Positions 54,947 through 63,842 of a stretch of DNA of 64,000 nucleotides are shown piece after piece. Origin of the DNA: Zhongshania sp. (lineage in GTDB: Bacteria > Pseudomonadota > Gammaproteobacteria > Pseudomonadales > Spongiibacteraceae); NCBI RefSeq assembly GCF_029212375.1, contig NZ_JARGNU010000004.1:62001-126000 (forward strand). Reading direction: 5' to 3'. Made by a program: the position numbers and the translations under genes. The stretch's first letter is position 1. Each line of letters opens with the position of its first letter. Below the pieces are notes generated by a model. The model was given only the letters and a program-made list of their open reading frames with translations, did not search any database and had not been told where the DNA came from.

Positions 54947-55572
54947 TGGGGTTTACCTTGTTCCCAGTATTGCCAAGCCTGTTCTTCATGGAAATATTGG
55001 CTGCACAAAATAACGCATAAGAGCAGGCCAACAAGGCAATAGGTGCCGCTGGCAACGCTGACCTCGCCGGGGTCCATCATTTTGACATAGGCAACAATGA
55101 TGCCCATGGCGTAGACCTCTAGCATACTCCAGCTCTGCATCCACACCTTGGCTTTGAGCCACATTGGGTAGTGGCGAGGGTGGACGTTGAGACGTTGCGC
55201 AAGGCCAATCATGGCGGTTAACAGTAAATGCATGAGCGGCGCGAGCAAGGAACATAAAAAAATTAAAATGGCGAGCAATGGCTCGTCTTCGCGCCACAGC
55301 CGCCACACCCCGCCAATGAGGGAGTTGCTGCCCAGCTGGCCAACCATATCGAGTTTTAATATGGGCAGGCTAACGGCGGGAATAAAAATGAGAAGGCCGC
55401 TTACTGCGCTGGCAAGGTCGATGTCGGCGGTGGCGCCGCTGGCGGCCCAGAGCTGCGCCGCACAGCGAGGGCAGTGGCCTTGCTGGCGGTGATCGCTGCT
55501 ATCGGTGTGCAGCAATAAGTCGCAATCTGGGCAGGCGGTCAGGTCTTTGGGGATTTGGCTGGCGGCAGTCAT
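54943..55572 (-). CDS. PqiA/LetA-type membrane protein, first half-protein
   Basis: Inner-membrane protein of 209 residues with a zinc ribbon (TACPDCDLLLHT and HCPRCAAQLW) and four helices including LASAVSGLLIFIPAVSLPIL. It corresponds to the first PqiA domain of LetA. The ATG at 55572 is seven bases after the cardiolipin synthase stop codon; the frame can be extended to 55596 within that gene. It shares a 4-base overlap with the second half-gene. Two-gene LetA arrangements occur in pseudomonads, so this is not necessarily unusual. Confidence 0.9.
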   Translation of the reverse strand: MTAASQIPKDLTACPDCDLLLHTDSSDHRQQGHCPRCAAQLWAASGATADIDLASAVSGLLIFIPAVSLPILKLDMVGQLGSNSLIGGVWRLWREDEPLLAILIFLCSLLAPLMHLLLTAMIGLAQRLNVHPRHYPMWLKAKVWMQSWSMLEVYAMGIIVAYVKMMDPGEVSVASGTYCLVGLLLCVILCSQYFHEEQAWQYWEQGKPQ

Positions 55573-55579
55573 AACGGAT

Positions 55580-57049
55580 TTATTGCAATGGCGCAAAAAG
55601 ATAGGCGCAGCGACTGAGTAGCCGGCGGCCGAGTGACCATTTAGCGGCGTCGCGGGGGAGCAGTTGTACGCATTGCTGAAAATCAGTGTTAAGCATGGCT
55701 TCCATTTGCTGTGCTAGTTTGCGGTCGTGATTGATCACGCAGATTTCAAAATTGAGGCGAAACGAGCGATTGTCGAGATTGGCGGTGCCCACTACGCTGA
55801 TGTCATCATCTACCAGCATGACTTTCTCATGCAAGAAACCGTCTTGGTAGTAATAAAACTGCACGCCTCTGTCGAGGGTCTCCTTAATTGCGGTATAAGA
55901 AGACAGCTGGATCATGATCTTATCGGGTTTGGCCGGTAGCATTATGCGCACGTCAATCCCGCGCATGGCGGCTAATTGCAGGGCGTGAATGACAGGCGCA
56001 TCGGGTACAAAGTAGGGGCTAACAATCCACAGCCGGGTTCGGGCTTGATTAATCATGTTGAGAAAATACAGCGCGCAGCTGTCGGTATTGTCTGCTGGGC
56101 CTGTTGCCAGCACAAGTGTGTTGATATTGGCGCTTGGCGCTGCGCGAATTTGCCAATTAAGTTCAGGTAGCGACCCGGTGGCCCACAGCCAGTCTTCGGC
56201 AAAGGCCAGTTGTACTGCTTGTACCGCGGGGCCAACGAGGGTCAGCCCAGTATCTCGCCAAGGCGTTAATACAGGGTGCATATCGCGGTATTCATCGCCA
56301 ATATTCATGCCGCCAATGAGGCAGTAATCGCCATCACAAATCACGATTTTGCGATGATTGCGAAAGTTTAACTGCAGGCGATTACCAAAGCCTTTGGTGC
56401 TGTTAAATGGGCGGATATCGACGCCGCCATTGCGCAGTTTGCGCAAATAGCTACCCGGTAGCTGAATGCTGCCAATTTCATCGTAAATACCGTAAACCGC
56501 CACGCCATCACGTACTTTTTGCAGCAGTAATTCGGCAAGTTCGCGGCCGATGCCATCGTCGCGAATAATATAAAACTCCAGTAATACATAATGCTTGGCG
56601 GCGGCTATACGGCTTAACATTTCACTGAATGCATGCTTGCCATTGATGAGTAAGCGACACTCATTAGCATGGCTAAAGGGCAGGGTGGCGAGTTGCCCTA
56701 AGGCAATCAAGCGCGGGTCATCACTACTAGTTTTGGTGCTGTAGCTGCTAAGCCTCGCCGAGAGTTCTCCTGCAATGTGGTCGATTTCGCTGTGTTTGCT
56801 GGATTGAGCAAGCGCGTAGCCACGAAATTTACGGCGCCCAAAAATCCAGTAAAGGGGCACAAACACCCACGGCAGGCCGATTAGCACAATGGCCCATGCC
56901 ACCGCGCCTTGGGCGGTGCGAGATTTGAGTATGGCTTCTAATGCAGACAGTAGGCCAAGTGCAAAAAAAGTGGCGGCAAACAGTGCGGTGATGGCCGCAA
57001 GATTAGTGCTTAGCCAAGACGAAAGAGCAGTGAACGTGTCGGCTTGCAT
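55580..57049 (-). CDS. cls: Cardiolipin synthase (PLD superfamily)
   Basis: Membrane enzyme of 489 residues that condenses phospholipids to cardiolipin. Two N-terminal helices (ALFAATFFALGLLSALEAIL and AIVLIGLPWVFVPLYWIFG) precede two phospholipase-D domains. The first HKD motif is NHRKIVICDGDYCLIGGMN and the second is LHEKVMLVDDDISVVGTAN, both with His, Lys and Asp intact. The typical C-terminal VQLLPRDAAKWSLGRRLLSR is present. It is upstream of and adjacent to the LetA/LetB-like genes, so phospholipid synthesis and transport genes form one block. Confidence 0.94.
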   Translation of the reverse strand: MQADTFTALSSWLSTNLAAITALFAATFFALGLLSALEAILKSRTAQGAVAWAIVLIGLPWVFVPLYWIFGRRKFRGYALAQSSKHSEIDHIAGELSARLSSYSTKTSSDDPRLIALGQLATLPFSHANECRLLINGKHAFSEMLSRIAAAKHYVLLEFYIIRDDGIGRELAELLLQKVRDGVAVYGIYDEIGSIQLPGSYLRKLRNGGVDIRPFNSTKGFGNRLQLNFRNHRKIVICDGDYCLIGGMNIGDEYRDMHPVLTPWRDTGLTLVGPAVQAVQLAFAEDWLWATGSLPELNWQIRAAPSANINTLVLATGPADNTDSCALYFLNMINQARTRLWIVSPYFVPDAPVIHALQLAAMRGIDVRIMLPAKPDKIMIQLSSYTAIKETLDRGVQFYYYQDGFLHEKVMLVDDDISVVGTANLDNRSFRLNFEICVINHDRKLAQQMEAMLNTDFQQCVQLLPRDAAKWSLGRRLLSRCAYLFAPLQ

Positions 57050-57471
57050 AGGTTTGTTGGCGTCCTTATCGTGATCGGTGTTGCTGCTATTGAGCGTGTC
57101 GTATTGCTTAGTGTAGCTGTATTTATGCGCTGAGACTCCAGCAGATAGTAGACACTAGCGGCATTAGAAAGTGCAGGTTTAGGGATGGCCGCTCGGCGGG
57201 CATAGTTAAGGGCTTTCGTTGCGCCCCGCAGTGCTTTTTATTTCGACATAAAAAAGGGGAGCTGCGTGCAAGGCAGGTTTACCGTAAAGCGCGCAAAGTC
57301 CGTCGCTAATGCTATTTAGTTATGAAAACATCATGAGATAAGCATGATTAGTCTACGCGTAGGCAGCGGAAGTAAGCTTATTTGTGCTATAACTAGCGCA
57401 GTTAGTCGTAGTTTAGCTATTAGGAAAACTACGTAAATCTAATAATTTTGAGATTATCGCGGAGTTGGTCA
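57050..57471. other. Intergenic region upstream of an unknown small gene
   Basis: About 420 bases without a gene I can support. It contains the divergent start regions of cls and the 57472 gene, an inverted repeat at 57407-57433, and a purine-rich AAAAAAGGGG tract near 57248. No tRNA-like fold or conserved RNA was recognised. Confidence 0.5.
57407..57433. repeat. Inverted repeat upstream of the 57472 gene
   Basis: CGTAGTTT at 57407-57414 and AAACTACG at 57426-57433 form a perfect 8-bp stem with an 11-base loop, 39 bases before the ATG at 57472. It could be an operator or a 5' leader hairpin. Confidence 0.45.
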
Positions 57472-57759
57472 ATGGATTTGACGCATGGTAGTGTGCTATT
57501 GGGTGATAGAGAACTGTTAGCCGATGTGCCCATGTACATAAACACCGGTGGCAATTACGTGCGCTGGGGTGGCTGTTTGCACCTGAATAAACAGATCAGC
57601 GAGTTACTCAATGGCAGCGATTATAGTATTCGCCTTCGCGACGGACGGCTGGGTGATATTCGGATCCGTAAGGTGGTGAATACCAATGGTGCACTGCACG
57701 TAGAAATCTTATTTGAGGGTTTGGGTGAGCTTGCTGGGAGTCAGCAGAATAGCGCCTGA
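57472..57759 (+). CDS. Small unknown protein
   Basis: I do not recognise this 95-residue protein. It has no signal peptide or membrane helix. Predicted strands alternate with short loops (GSVLLGDRELLADVPMYINT, IRLRDGRLGDIRIRKVVNTN), suggesting a small beta-barrel. It is faintly PilZ-like in pattern but lacks a clear RxxxR motif, so I do not assign it. GGAG is nine bases upstream of the ATG. It stands alone between two intergenic regions. Confidence 0.6.
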   Translation: MDLTHGSVLLGDRELLADVPMYINTGGNYVRWGGCLHLNKQISELLNGSDYSIRLRDGRLGDIRIRKVVNTNGALHVEILFEGLGELAGSQQNSA

Positions 57760-57965
57760 TATGATAGCCCCGTCTTTTATTTCGCATCTGATCCCTCGCC
57801 TGTTTTAGCCACTTTAATTGTATCGTCTTCGCGTCAGGCCAGTTTTCTGGCCCACAGAGTGCGCGTTGGTGTTTTGGTGGTTTGGCAAAAGCTAAATGCT
57901 CGCGCAGTAGCGTTAATTGGGTGATAGTGCACGCCTTGTTATTTTGTTTTGGCGGTATCCATATT

Positions 57966-58583
57966 GTGTACAAAGGTGAGCGTTTTAATAGCTATTCGCA
58001 CTTGCTGGGAAGCGCGGCCGCCATCGTTGGCACTCTCGTATTGCTTTGGCCCGCTATTCAGGCTGACGAGGGGTGGAAGATACTGGCGTTCTCGGTTTAT
58101 GGCGTATCGCTAATTGCCCTCTATGGGTTTTCAACCCTGTATCACAGCACTTGCGGGCCCCGCAAGGCGCTGTTTCGTCAGCTCGATCATTTAGCAATTT
58201 ATATGCTTATTGCGGGTACTTACACTCCCTTTTTGATTATTACGCTGCGCGAGACCGGCGGCTGGTGGATGTTTGCGCTGATATGGTCGCTGGCAGCGGT
58301 GGGTATGATTTTAGAGGGCATTCCCAAAGCCAGTCGTCGCTTGTGGTCGATAGCGGTGTATCTCTTGATGGGCTGGCTAGCTCTGTTCTTAATTAAGCCA
58401 CTGGCGGCGGTGCTGCCCGCGGCAGGCTTTAATTTGCTTTTGGCGGGGGGCATCGCCTATACCGCCGGTATTGTTTTTTATGTATTTGACAAAAAAGTGG
58501 TGCATTTTCACGGCATTTGGCACCTCTTTGTTTTAGCGGGGAGCGTTTGCCATTACGGCAGTATTTATTATTATGTCGCCTAA
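57966..58583 (+). CDS. Hemolysin III (YqfA) family membrane protein
   Basis: Integral membrane protein of about 205 residues with seven helices in the PAQR/HlyIII superfamily. The start region VYKGERFNSYSHLLGSAAAI and the motif LYGFSTLYHSTCGPRKAL with conserved Ser and His are typical, as are LDHLAIYMLIAGTYTPFLII and the C-terminal HFHGIWHLFVLAGSVCHYG with metal-binding His residues. Despite the name, haemolytic activity is not established; relatives are zinc-dependent ceramidase-like receptors. The start is uncertain: the GTG at 57966 gives the family length, but the frame is open further upstream. Confidence 0.88.
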   Translation: MYKGERFNSYSHLLGSAAAIVGTLVLLWPAIQADEGWKILAFSVYGVSLIALYGFSTLYHSTCGPRKALFRQLDHLAIYMLIAGTYTPFLIITLRETGGWWMFALIWSLAAVGMILEGIPKASRRLWSIAVYLLMGWLALFLIKPLAAVLPAAGFNLLLAGGIAYTAGIVFYVFDKKVVHFHGIWHLFVLAGSVCHYGSIYYYVA

Positions 58584-58606
58584 TTTTTGCGCTTATAGGG
58601 CTGAAT

Positions 58607-58879
58607 ATGTTGGGTTTTAAGTTGTTGGCCGTATTTGGGTTTGCAAATATATTGGCTGTTGTTGTGGCAATTGTGCAGCCAATTGAGATCAGTAATCATC
58701 TTTATGCTTGGTCGGACGCGGCAGTATTACTCGTTCTACAGGCGGTGGTGAGTTTGGCAATGATTTACGCCGCGGTGCAAAAAATGCAGCGGGCTGAAAT
58801 AGCGATTAAAGCCTTGCCTGCCGCGCTAGTAGCTTATGTGCTGTGGGCTTGTATGGTTTGGCGTTGGCTGGGCCAGTAG
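58607..58879 (+). CDS. Small unknown membrane protein
   Basis: The 90-residue protein is not recognised. Three hydrophobic helices are visible (LLAVFGFANILAVVVAIVQP, AAVLLVLQAVVSLAMIYAAV, LPAALVAYVLWACMVWRWLG). AGGG lies six bases upstream of the ATG. It starts 23 bases after the hemolysin III-type gene and is followed by a thioesterase gene 32 bases on, so it is probably part of that transcript. Confidence 0.65.
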   Translation: MLGFKLLAVFGFANILAVVVAIVQPIEISNHLYAWSDAAVLLVLQAVVSLAMIYAAVQKMQRAEIAIKALPAALVAYVLWACMVWRWLGQ

Positions 58880-58911
58880 TGAGCGTAGCCGCTTAAATAA
58901 GAGAGAATTAA

Positions 58912-59298
58912 ATGCTGTTGTATGACATTAGCCCGCGATTTTGCGAAACCGATGCCATGGGGCATATTAATAATACCGTACTGCCAATGTGGTTTGAGGC
59001 TGCGCGGGGCGCAATATTCGAATTGTTTAATCCGGGCCAAGACTTAAGTAAGTGGAATTTGATTTTGCGCAAAATAGATGTCGACTACTTGGCGCAAACC
59101 TCCTATGAGCACCCAGCTCAAGTGCGGACTCGCATTGGCCATGTCGGTAGCTCCTCATTTGTGGTTGAACACGAACTTTGGCAGGAGGGGGAATTGACAG
59201 TAAGGGGCTCAGCCGTCATGATTTTCTACGACTATGGTGCTCAGCAAAAGCGCACTATTCCACCGGAAATTAGGGCGGAACTACAAAAGCTGGGCTAA
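58912..59298 (+). CDS. Acyl-CoA thioesterase (4HBT/YbgC-like)
   Basis: Hot-dog-fold thioesterase of 128 residues. The N-terminal FCETDAMGHINNTVLPMWFE is the 4-hydroxybenzoyl-CoA thioesterase signature with the catalytic Asp. The segment KIDVDYLAQTSYEHPAQVRT and a C-terminal ARG/VMIFYDY-type strand complete the fold. It hydrolyses acyl-CoA thioesters; chain-length preference cannot be inferred. Ribosome-binding site GAGAG is present. It follows the small membrane-protein gene closely. Confidence 0.9.
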   Translation: MLLYDISPRFCETDAMGHINNTVLPMWFEAARGAIFELFNPGQDLSKWNLILRKIDVDYLAQTSYEHPAQVRTRIGHVGSSSFVVEHELWQEGELTVRGSAVMIFYDYGAQQKRTIPPEIRAELQKLG

Positions 59299-59467
59299 TA
59301 TTTCACCGTCGCGATTAGCCTATCTCTCGCACTAATGCCAAAAAAGGCCAAAGGTTTCAGGGCAATTGTTGTCTCTTGCCGGTATAATGCCGCCTCAACG
59401 CCATTGGCTGCGTTCGGCCGAGTGGGGTCAAATGTTGCGGCGACTCTTGATTCCTACGGTAGCGATT

Positions 59468-61303
59468 ATGCCCTCAGATACACCCGCGGCAGCGGATACT
59501 CTTACTTTTGATGATTTAGGCCTTGCGCCTCTTATACTGGCTGCGGTTAAAGCAGTTGGTTACGAAATACCCTCGCCAATTCAGGCGGCGACCATCCCCC
59601 TTATTCTTGCCGGCAGAGACGTTGTTGGCCAAGCGCAAACTGGTACTGGCAAAACGGCAGCTTTTGCTCTGCCGCTGCTCTCGCGTTTAGATGTAAACAG
59701 CCGACGCACCCAAGCACTTATTTTGGCACCAACCCGCGAATTGGCGATTCAGGTGGCTGAAGCGCTGCAAAGCTACGCTTCGCATTTACCTGGCTTTAAT
59801 GTACTACCCATTTACGGCGGCCAGGATTACCGTGGTCAACTGGCGGCGCTGAAACGCGGCGTACAGGTTGTTGTTGGCACCCCAGGTCGCGTTATGGACC
59901 ACATGCGCCGCGGCACCCTGAAACTGGATGATTTAACCCATTTGGTTTTGGACGAAGCCGACGAAATGCTGCGCATGGGCTTTATAGACGATGTGGAATG
60001 GGTTATGGCACAAATGCCCGCAAAACGGCAAATTGCGCTGTTTTCGGCGACCATGCCGCCGGCGATTCGCCGCATTGCAACCACGTATTTGAATAATCCT
60101 GAACAGGTTACTATTCAGACCAAAACCTCAACGGCGATTACAATTCGTCAGCGCTATTGGATGGCGCGTGGTTTGAATAAACTGGATGCGCTAACCCGTA
60201 TCCTAGAAGCCGAACCCTTTGACGGCATGATTATTTTTGTGCGTACCAAATTGGTTACCACCGAACTGGCTGAAAAGCTTCAGGCGCGTGGCTACGCCGC
60301 CGCTGCCCTGAATGGCGATATAGCCCAGGCCCAGCGTGAGCGCACCGTAGAGCAGCTTAAAAATGGCCGCTTAGACATTGTTATTGCCACCGACGTCGCC
60401 GCGCGCGGCCTCGACGTTGAGCGTATTAGCCATGTTATAAACTACGATATTCCCCACGACACCGAAGCCTATGTACACCGTATTGGTCGTACTGGCCGCG
60501 CGGGTCGTAGCGGTGATGCTATTTTGTTTGTGGCACCCCGTGAAAAACGCATGTTGCAGGCTATTGAACGCGCAACACGGCAGTCTATTGAAGAAATGGG
60601 CTTGCCTACTGCTGAAAACATTAATGCACTGCGGGTTGACCGCTTTATGCAAAAGATCACCGATACCCTCGCCGGTACCGATCTGAGCTTTTTCCGTAAA
60701 ATGCTGCAAGAATATGTTACTAAGCACGACGTCTCTGAAATAGACGTTGCAGCGGCCTTAGCCAGCCAGTTACAGGGCGACAAACCGCTGTTGGTAAAAG
60801 ATGCGCCGAAATTAATGACCGAAGGTCGGGTGCCTCCGAGCCGCGACAAGCCGGGCGGCGCCTCGCGCGGGCCAGAAACCGGCATGCAGCGCTACCGCTT
60901 GGAAGTGGGACGTCAGCACGGTGTTAGTGCCGGCAATATTGTTGGCGCCATCGCCAATGAAGCCAATATCGACAGCGCCAACATTGGCCGTATCTCGATT
61001 TACCCCGAGTTTACTACCGTAGATCTGCCTGCAGAGTTGCCTGAGGATGTACTCCAGTGCTTGCGTACTACGCGGGTTGCTGGTCAGCCGCTGAGTATTT
61101 CTGTGCACGAAGGCGGCGATATGCCGATTGATGATCGCGAGCGTCCTCGTAAGCCACGGAGCAAGTCCAGTGGTGATAAGGCGGGCCGCAAGCCTGTTAA
61201 GGCTAAGCCGAGAGTCTCTAACGCAGCAAAGCCGAGCGGCACCAAGCCCAGCTCAGCTAAGCCCACAATTACCGGCAGCAGAGAAAAGCGCGGTAAGGTG
61301 TAA
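59468..61303 (+). CDS. deaD: DEAD-box RNA helicase DeaD/CsdA
   Basis: ATP-dependent RNA helicase of 611 residues involved in ribosome assembly and cold adaptation. Motif I is QTGTGKTAAFALPLL, motif II LVLDEADEMLRMGF, motif III FSATMPP and motif VI YVHRIGRTGRAGRSG. After the helicase core a DbpA-type RNA-binding domain (about residues 475-550, LEVGRQHGVSAGNIVGAIAN) is followed by a Lys/Arg/Pro/Ser-rich tail. The start at 59468 (MPSDTPAAA) gives the usual N-terminus, although the frame is open for 34 more codons and a ribosome-binding site is not evident. A TATAAT element at 59383 may be its -10 box. Confidence 0.93.
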   Translation: MPSDTPAAADTLTFDDLGLAPLILAAVKAVGYEIPSPIQAATIPLILAGRDVVGQAQTGTGKTAAFALPLLSRLDVNSRRTQALILAPTRELAIQVAEALQSYASHLPGFNVLPIYGGQDYRGQLAALKRGVQVVVGTPGRVMDHMRRGTLKLDDLTHLVLDEADEMLRMGFIDDVEWVMAQMPAKRQIALFSATMPPAIRRIATTYLNNPEQVTIQTKTSTAITIRQRYWMARGLNKLDALTRILEAEPFDGMIIFVRTKLVTTELAEKLQARGYAAAALNGDIAQAQRERTVEQLKNGRLDIVIATDVAARGLDVERISHVINYDIPHDTEAYVHRIGRTGRAGRSGDAILFVAPREKRMLQAIERATRQSIEEMGLPTAENINALRVDRFMQKITDTLAGTDLSFFRKMLQEYVTKHDVSEIDVAAALASQLQGDKPLLVKDAPKLMTEGRVPPSRDKPGGASRGPETGMQRYRLEVGRQHGVSAGNIVGAIANEANIDSANIGRISIYPEFTTVDLPAELPEDVLQCLRTTRVAGQPLSISVHEGGDMPIDDRERPRKPRSKSSGDKAGRKPVKAKPRVSNAAKPSGTKPSSAKPTITGSREKRGKV

Positions 61304-61318
61304 GCTTTAACAGTAATA

Positions 61319-61369
61319 ATTTAGACTCTCTGGCTTTGAACGTTCTGTGAGCGGCCAGAGAGTCTAAAT
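61319..61369 (+). promoter_or_regulatory. 16-bp stem-loop abutting the chrA start codon
   Basis: ATTTAGACTCTCTGGC (61319-61334) and GCCAGAGAGTCTAAAT (61354-61369) are a perfect 16-bp inverted repeat with a 19-base loop. It begins 16 bases after the deaD stop and ends two bases before the GTG start of chrA. The only purine-rich ribosome-binding candidate (AGAGAG) is in the right arm, so folding could block chrA translation. It lacks a U-tract right after the stem, so simple termination is less likely but possible. Confidence 0.7.
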
Positions 61370-61370
61370 C

Positions 61371-62498
61371 GTGGTTTTTCAAGTCTTTTTAAGCTTCCTC
61401 TATCTTGGTTGTATCAGCTTTGGCGGCCCCGCGGCCCATATAGGCTATTTTCGGCGCGTGTTTGTTGAGCAGAAAGCTTGGCTCAGTGAACAGGATTTTG
61501 CCGCGCACCTTGCCCTTAGTCAGTTTCTTCCCGGCCCGTCCTCCAGTCAGCTCGGCTTTGCCATTGGCTGTCAGCGCGGTGGCGCCCTTGGTGGTGTTGC
61601 CGCGTTTCTTGGTTTTACCTTACCCTCGTTCCTGCTAATGCTTGGCCTGGCGGTGTGGCAGACCAATTTAAGCCACGGCAGTTGGCAGTATGGCTTGGTT
61701 AGCGGTTTAAAGTTGTTGGCCTTGGTGGTGGTGGCCGACGCGGTGTGGGGTATGGCTCGCCAGTTCTGTCGGCAGCCAAGCACCATCGTGATCAGTATTG
61801 TGAGCGGCGCTATATTGTTGTTGGCAATGACGCCGCTGCGCCAGTTCGCCCTGCTGCTTGGCGCAGCGCTGTGGATGGCGTGGCGGGCGGCGCCGGCTGA
61901 AGTTGCCGGAAAAATAAAACTGAGCCAAGCGGCAATGGTTTGTTTAGCCAGTTTTACGGGCTTATTACTGCTTAGCTTGGTTTATCCCAACACTGTGTTT
62001 GGCATTTTTTATCGGGCGGGGAGTTTTGTGTTTGGCGGCGGCCATGTGGTGCTGCCCTTATTGGAATCGTTTATAGGCGATGGCCTAAGCAAAGACCGCT
62101 TTTTATTGGGTTATGCGGCGGCGCAGGCGGTGCCAGGACCGATGTTTTCTTTTAGTAGTTACCTGGGTGCAGCCTTGCGGCCAGAAACGGCCTTGCTTGG
62201 CGCGGGCCTAGCTACTGTGGCGGTGTTCCTGCCTGGGTTTTTGTTGGTGGGTGGTTTTAATGGCCTGTGGCAGCAATTAGCTCAGCATGGCCGCGTAGTG
62301 GCCGCTATTGCTGGGGTCAATGCAGTGGCGGTTGGTATGTTGGCGGCGGCTTGGGTCAACCCGGTGCTGAGCAATGCACCCCACGACATCCTCTCATTGG
62401 CGCTGGCGCTCCTGGGTTTTATTGGCCTGCGCAGTCAGCGACTGCCTATTTATTGGCTTATTCCCGCATTTACAGTGTACGGCTGGCTGCTTCTGTAA
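61371..62498 (+). CDS. chrA: Chromate transporter (ChrA/CHR family)
   Basis: Inner-membrane transporter of 375 residues with two homologous halves, as in long-chain CHR proteins that expel chromate. The N-terminal FLSFLYLGCISFGGPAAHIG, then QFLPGPSSSQLGFAIGCQRG, and the second-half SFVFGGGHVVLPLLESFIGD with AQAVPGPMF match the family. The start must be the GTG at 61371, since an in-frame TAA lies six bases upstream. A long hairpin overlaps the translation start region. Substrate is inferred from family membership; no chrB regulator is adjacent. Confidence 0.9.
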   Translation: MVFQVFLSFLYLGCISFGGPAAHIGYFRRVFVEQKAWLSEQDFAAHLALSQFLPGPSSSQLGFAIGCQRGGALGGVAAFLGFTLPSFLLMLGLAVWQTNLSHGSWQYGLVSGLKLLALVVVADAVWGMARQFCRQPSTIVISIVSGAILLLAMTPLRQFALLLGAALWMAWRAAPAEVAGKIKLSQAAMVCLASFTGLLLLSLVYPNTVFGIFYRAGSFVFGGGHVVLPLLESFIGDGLSKDRFLLGYAAAQAVPGPMFSFSSYLGAALRPETALLGAGLATVAVFLPGFLLVGGFNGLWQQLAQHGRVVAAIAGVNAVAVGMLAAAWVNPVLSNAPHDILSLALALLGFIGLRSQRLPIYWLIPAFTVYGWLLL

Positions 62499-62540
62499 GT
62501 TATATCGCCCATATGAACCGCCGGCTTTTTGGGCGATTGG

Positions 62541-63842
62541 TTAAAACCACTGCATCAAACAGACCGCCAATATTAAACCCAAGGTGGGAATTGCAATGGT
62601 TAGCGCGGCAATAGGCCAGTACGCGCTTTTATGGGTTTCGCCGCAAATGGCGCGCACGGTGGTGACGATATAGCCATTGTGGGGCAGTGAATCGAGGGCA
62701 CCAGAGGCAATAGACGAAATCCGGTGCAAGTGGTCGGGGTTCACCCCTAAATCGGTGTAGTGGGGCGCGAGTACCGGCAGGGCGATGGACAAGCCGCCAG
62801 ACGCGGAGCCAGTTAAACCGGCAATAGTAGTCACCGCCAGCGCAGCGCCAATTAATTCATTACCGGGAATCGCGGTCATCGCTTCGATGGCCACAGCGAA
62901 GGCCGGCGACGCTTTCGCGACGGTGCCAAACCCCACCACGGCAGCGGTATTGCCGATCGCAATTAGCGCGCCGGTGGTGCCCTCGTTAATCGCTTTATTA
63001 ATATTGTGAAAATGCCGAAAATTTAACAGACTCAGGCTAATACAGCCGCCTAATAGCGCTAGGATGAGCGCGTATTGCTGAAATTGTTCGTGGCAAAAAT
63101 ACGAAATGCTGAGTACCACCAGCAGTGGTACCAAGCCACTAATCGGATTGGGGTAATCCCGCTCTGGAATAGCGGGGTCGGTGGCGCGGTGTTCAAAGCG
63201 CTCGCCGTTGGCGACAGCTTTGCGCACCATGCGATTGATCCAGAAAAAGCCCAGTACGGCCATAAATATGGCTACCGTGAAACTGATTTCCCACGCCGCA
63301 TAAGGGCTGGTGTGCAGAAATTTAACCGGTATCCAGTTTTGAATTTCTGGCGAGCCCGCGGTGGTCATGGTGAAGGTCACTGAGCCGAAGGCCAGCGCGC
63401 CTGGAATAAAGCGTCTTGGTAGATTGGCGTCTTTAAACAGGCCCAAGGCCATGGGGTAAACCGAGAACGCCACAATAAATACGCTAACACCGCCGTAGGT
63501 TAGTACCGCGCAGGCGAGAATAACGGCGGCCACCGCGTGTTTAACGCCGATTTTACTAATAATCCAGCGGGCTAGACTGTCGGCGGTGCCGGTGTCTTCC
63601 ATGAACTTGCCAAACAAGCTGCCGAGTAAAAACATCAGAAACCATGCACTGATAAAGCTGGCAAAGCCGTTCATATAAGTAGTGACAAAGGCGACGGAAT
63701 CGGTGTTGGGGAAAATCGGAATACCGCCGCTGATGCCCACAACTAGGGCGCACAGCGGCGCGGCAATAAATAGGTTCCAGCCCCGTAAGGCCAGTGTGGT
63801 GAGTAATAACAGGCCGCCGATTAAGCCGATCATACTAACCAT
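62541..63842 (-). CDS. GntP-family permease
   Basis: Inner-membrane transporter of 433 residues with about 12 helices, in the gluconate/hydroxybutyrate permease family. Recognisable segments are GLIGGLLLLTTLALRGWNLF, FLMFLLGSLFGKFMEDTGTA, and GLTGSASGGLSIALPVLAPH, then ASGALDSLPHNGYIVTTVRA. The last is close to the family signature. Substrate is probably a small organic acid such as gluconate or 3-hydroxybutyrate; no catabolic genes are adjacent to decide. GGAG six bases before the ATG at 63842 decides the start over a TTG four codons upstream. It converges on chrA. Confidence 0.88.
   Translation of the reverse strand: MVSMIGLIGGLLLLTTLALRGWNLFIAAPLCALVVGISGGIPIFPNTDSVAFVTTYMNGFASFISAWFLMFLLGSLFGKFMEDTGTADSLARWIISKIGVKHAVAAVILACAVLTYGGVSVFIVAFSVYPMALGLFKDANLPRRFIPGALAFGSVTFTMTTAGSPEIQNWIPVKFLHTSPYAAWEISFTVAIFMAVLGFFWINRMVRKAVANGERFEHRATDPAIPERDYPNPISGLVPLLVVLSISYFCHEQFQQYALILALLGGCISLSLLNFRHFHNINKAINEGTTGALIAIGNTAAVVGFGTVAKASPAFAVAIEAMTAIPGNELIGAALAVTTIAGLTGSASGGLSIALPVLAPHYTDLGVNPDHLHRISSIASGALDSLPHNGYIVTTVRAICGETHKSAYWPIAALTIAIPTLGLILAVCLMQWF

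Noticed and set aside
59383-59388. TATAAT upstream of deaD as a promoter
   Set aside because: The -10 element is perfect, but no acceptable -35 hexamer lies 16-18 bases upstream, so I mention it only in the deaD entry.
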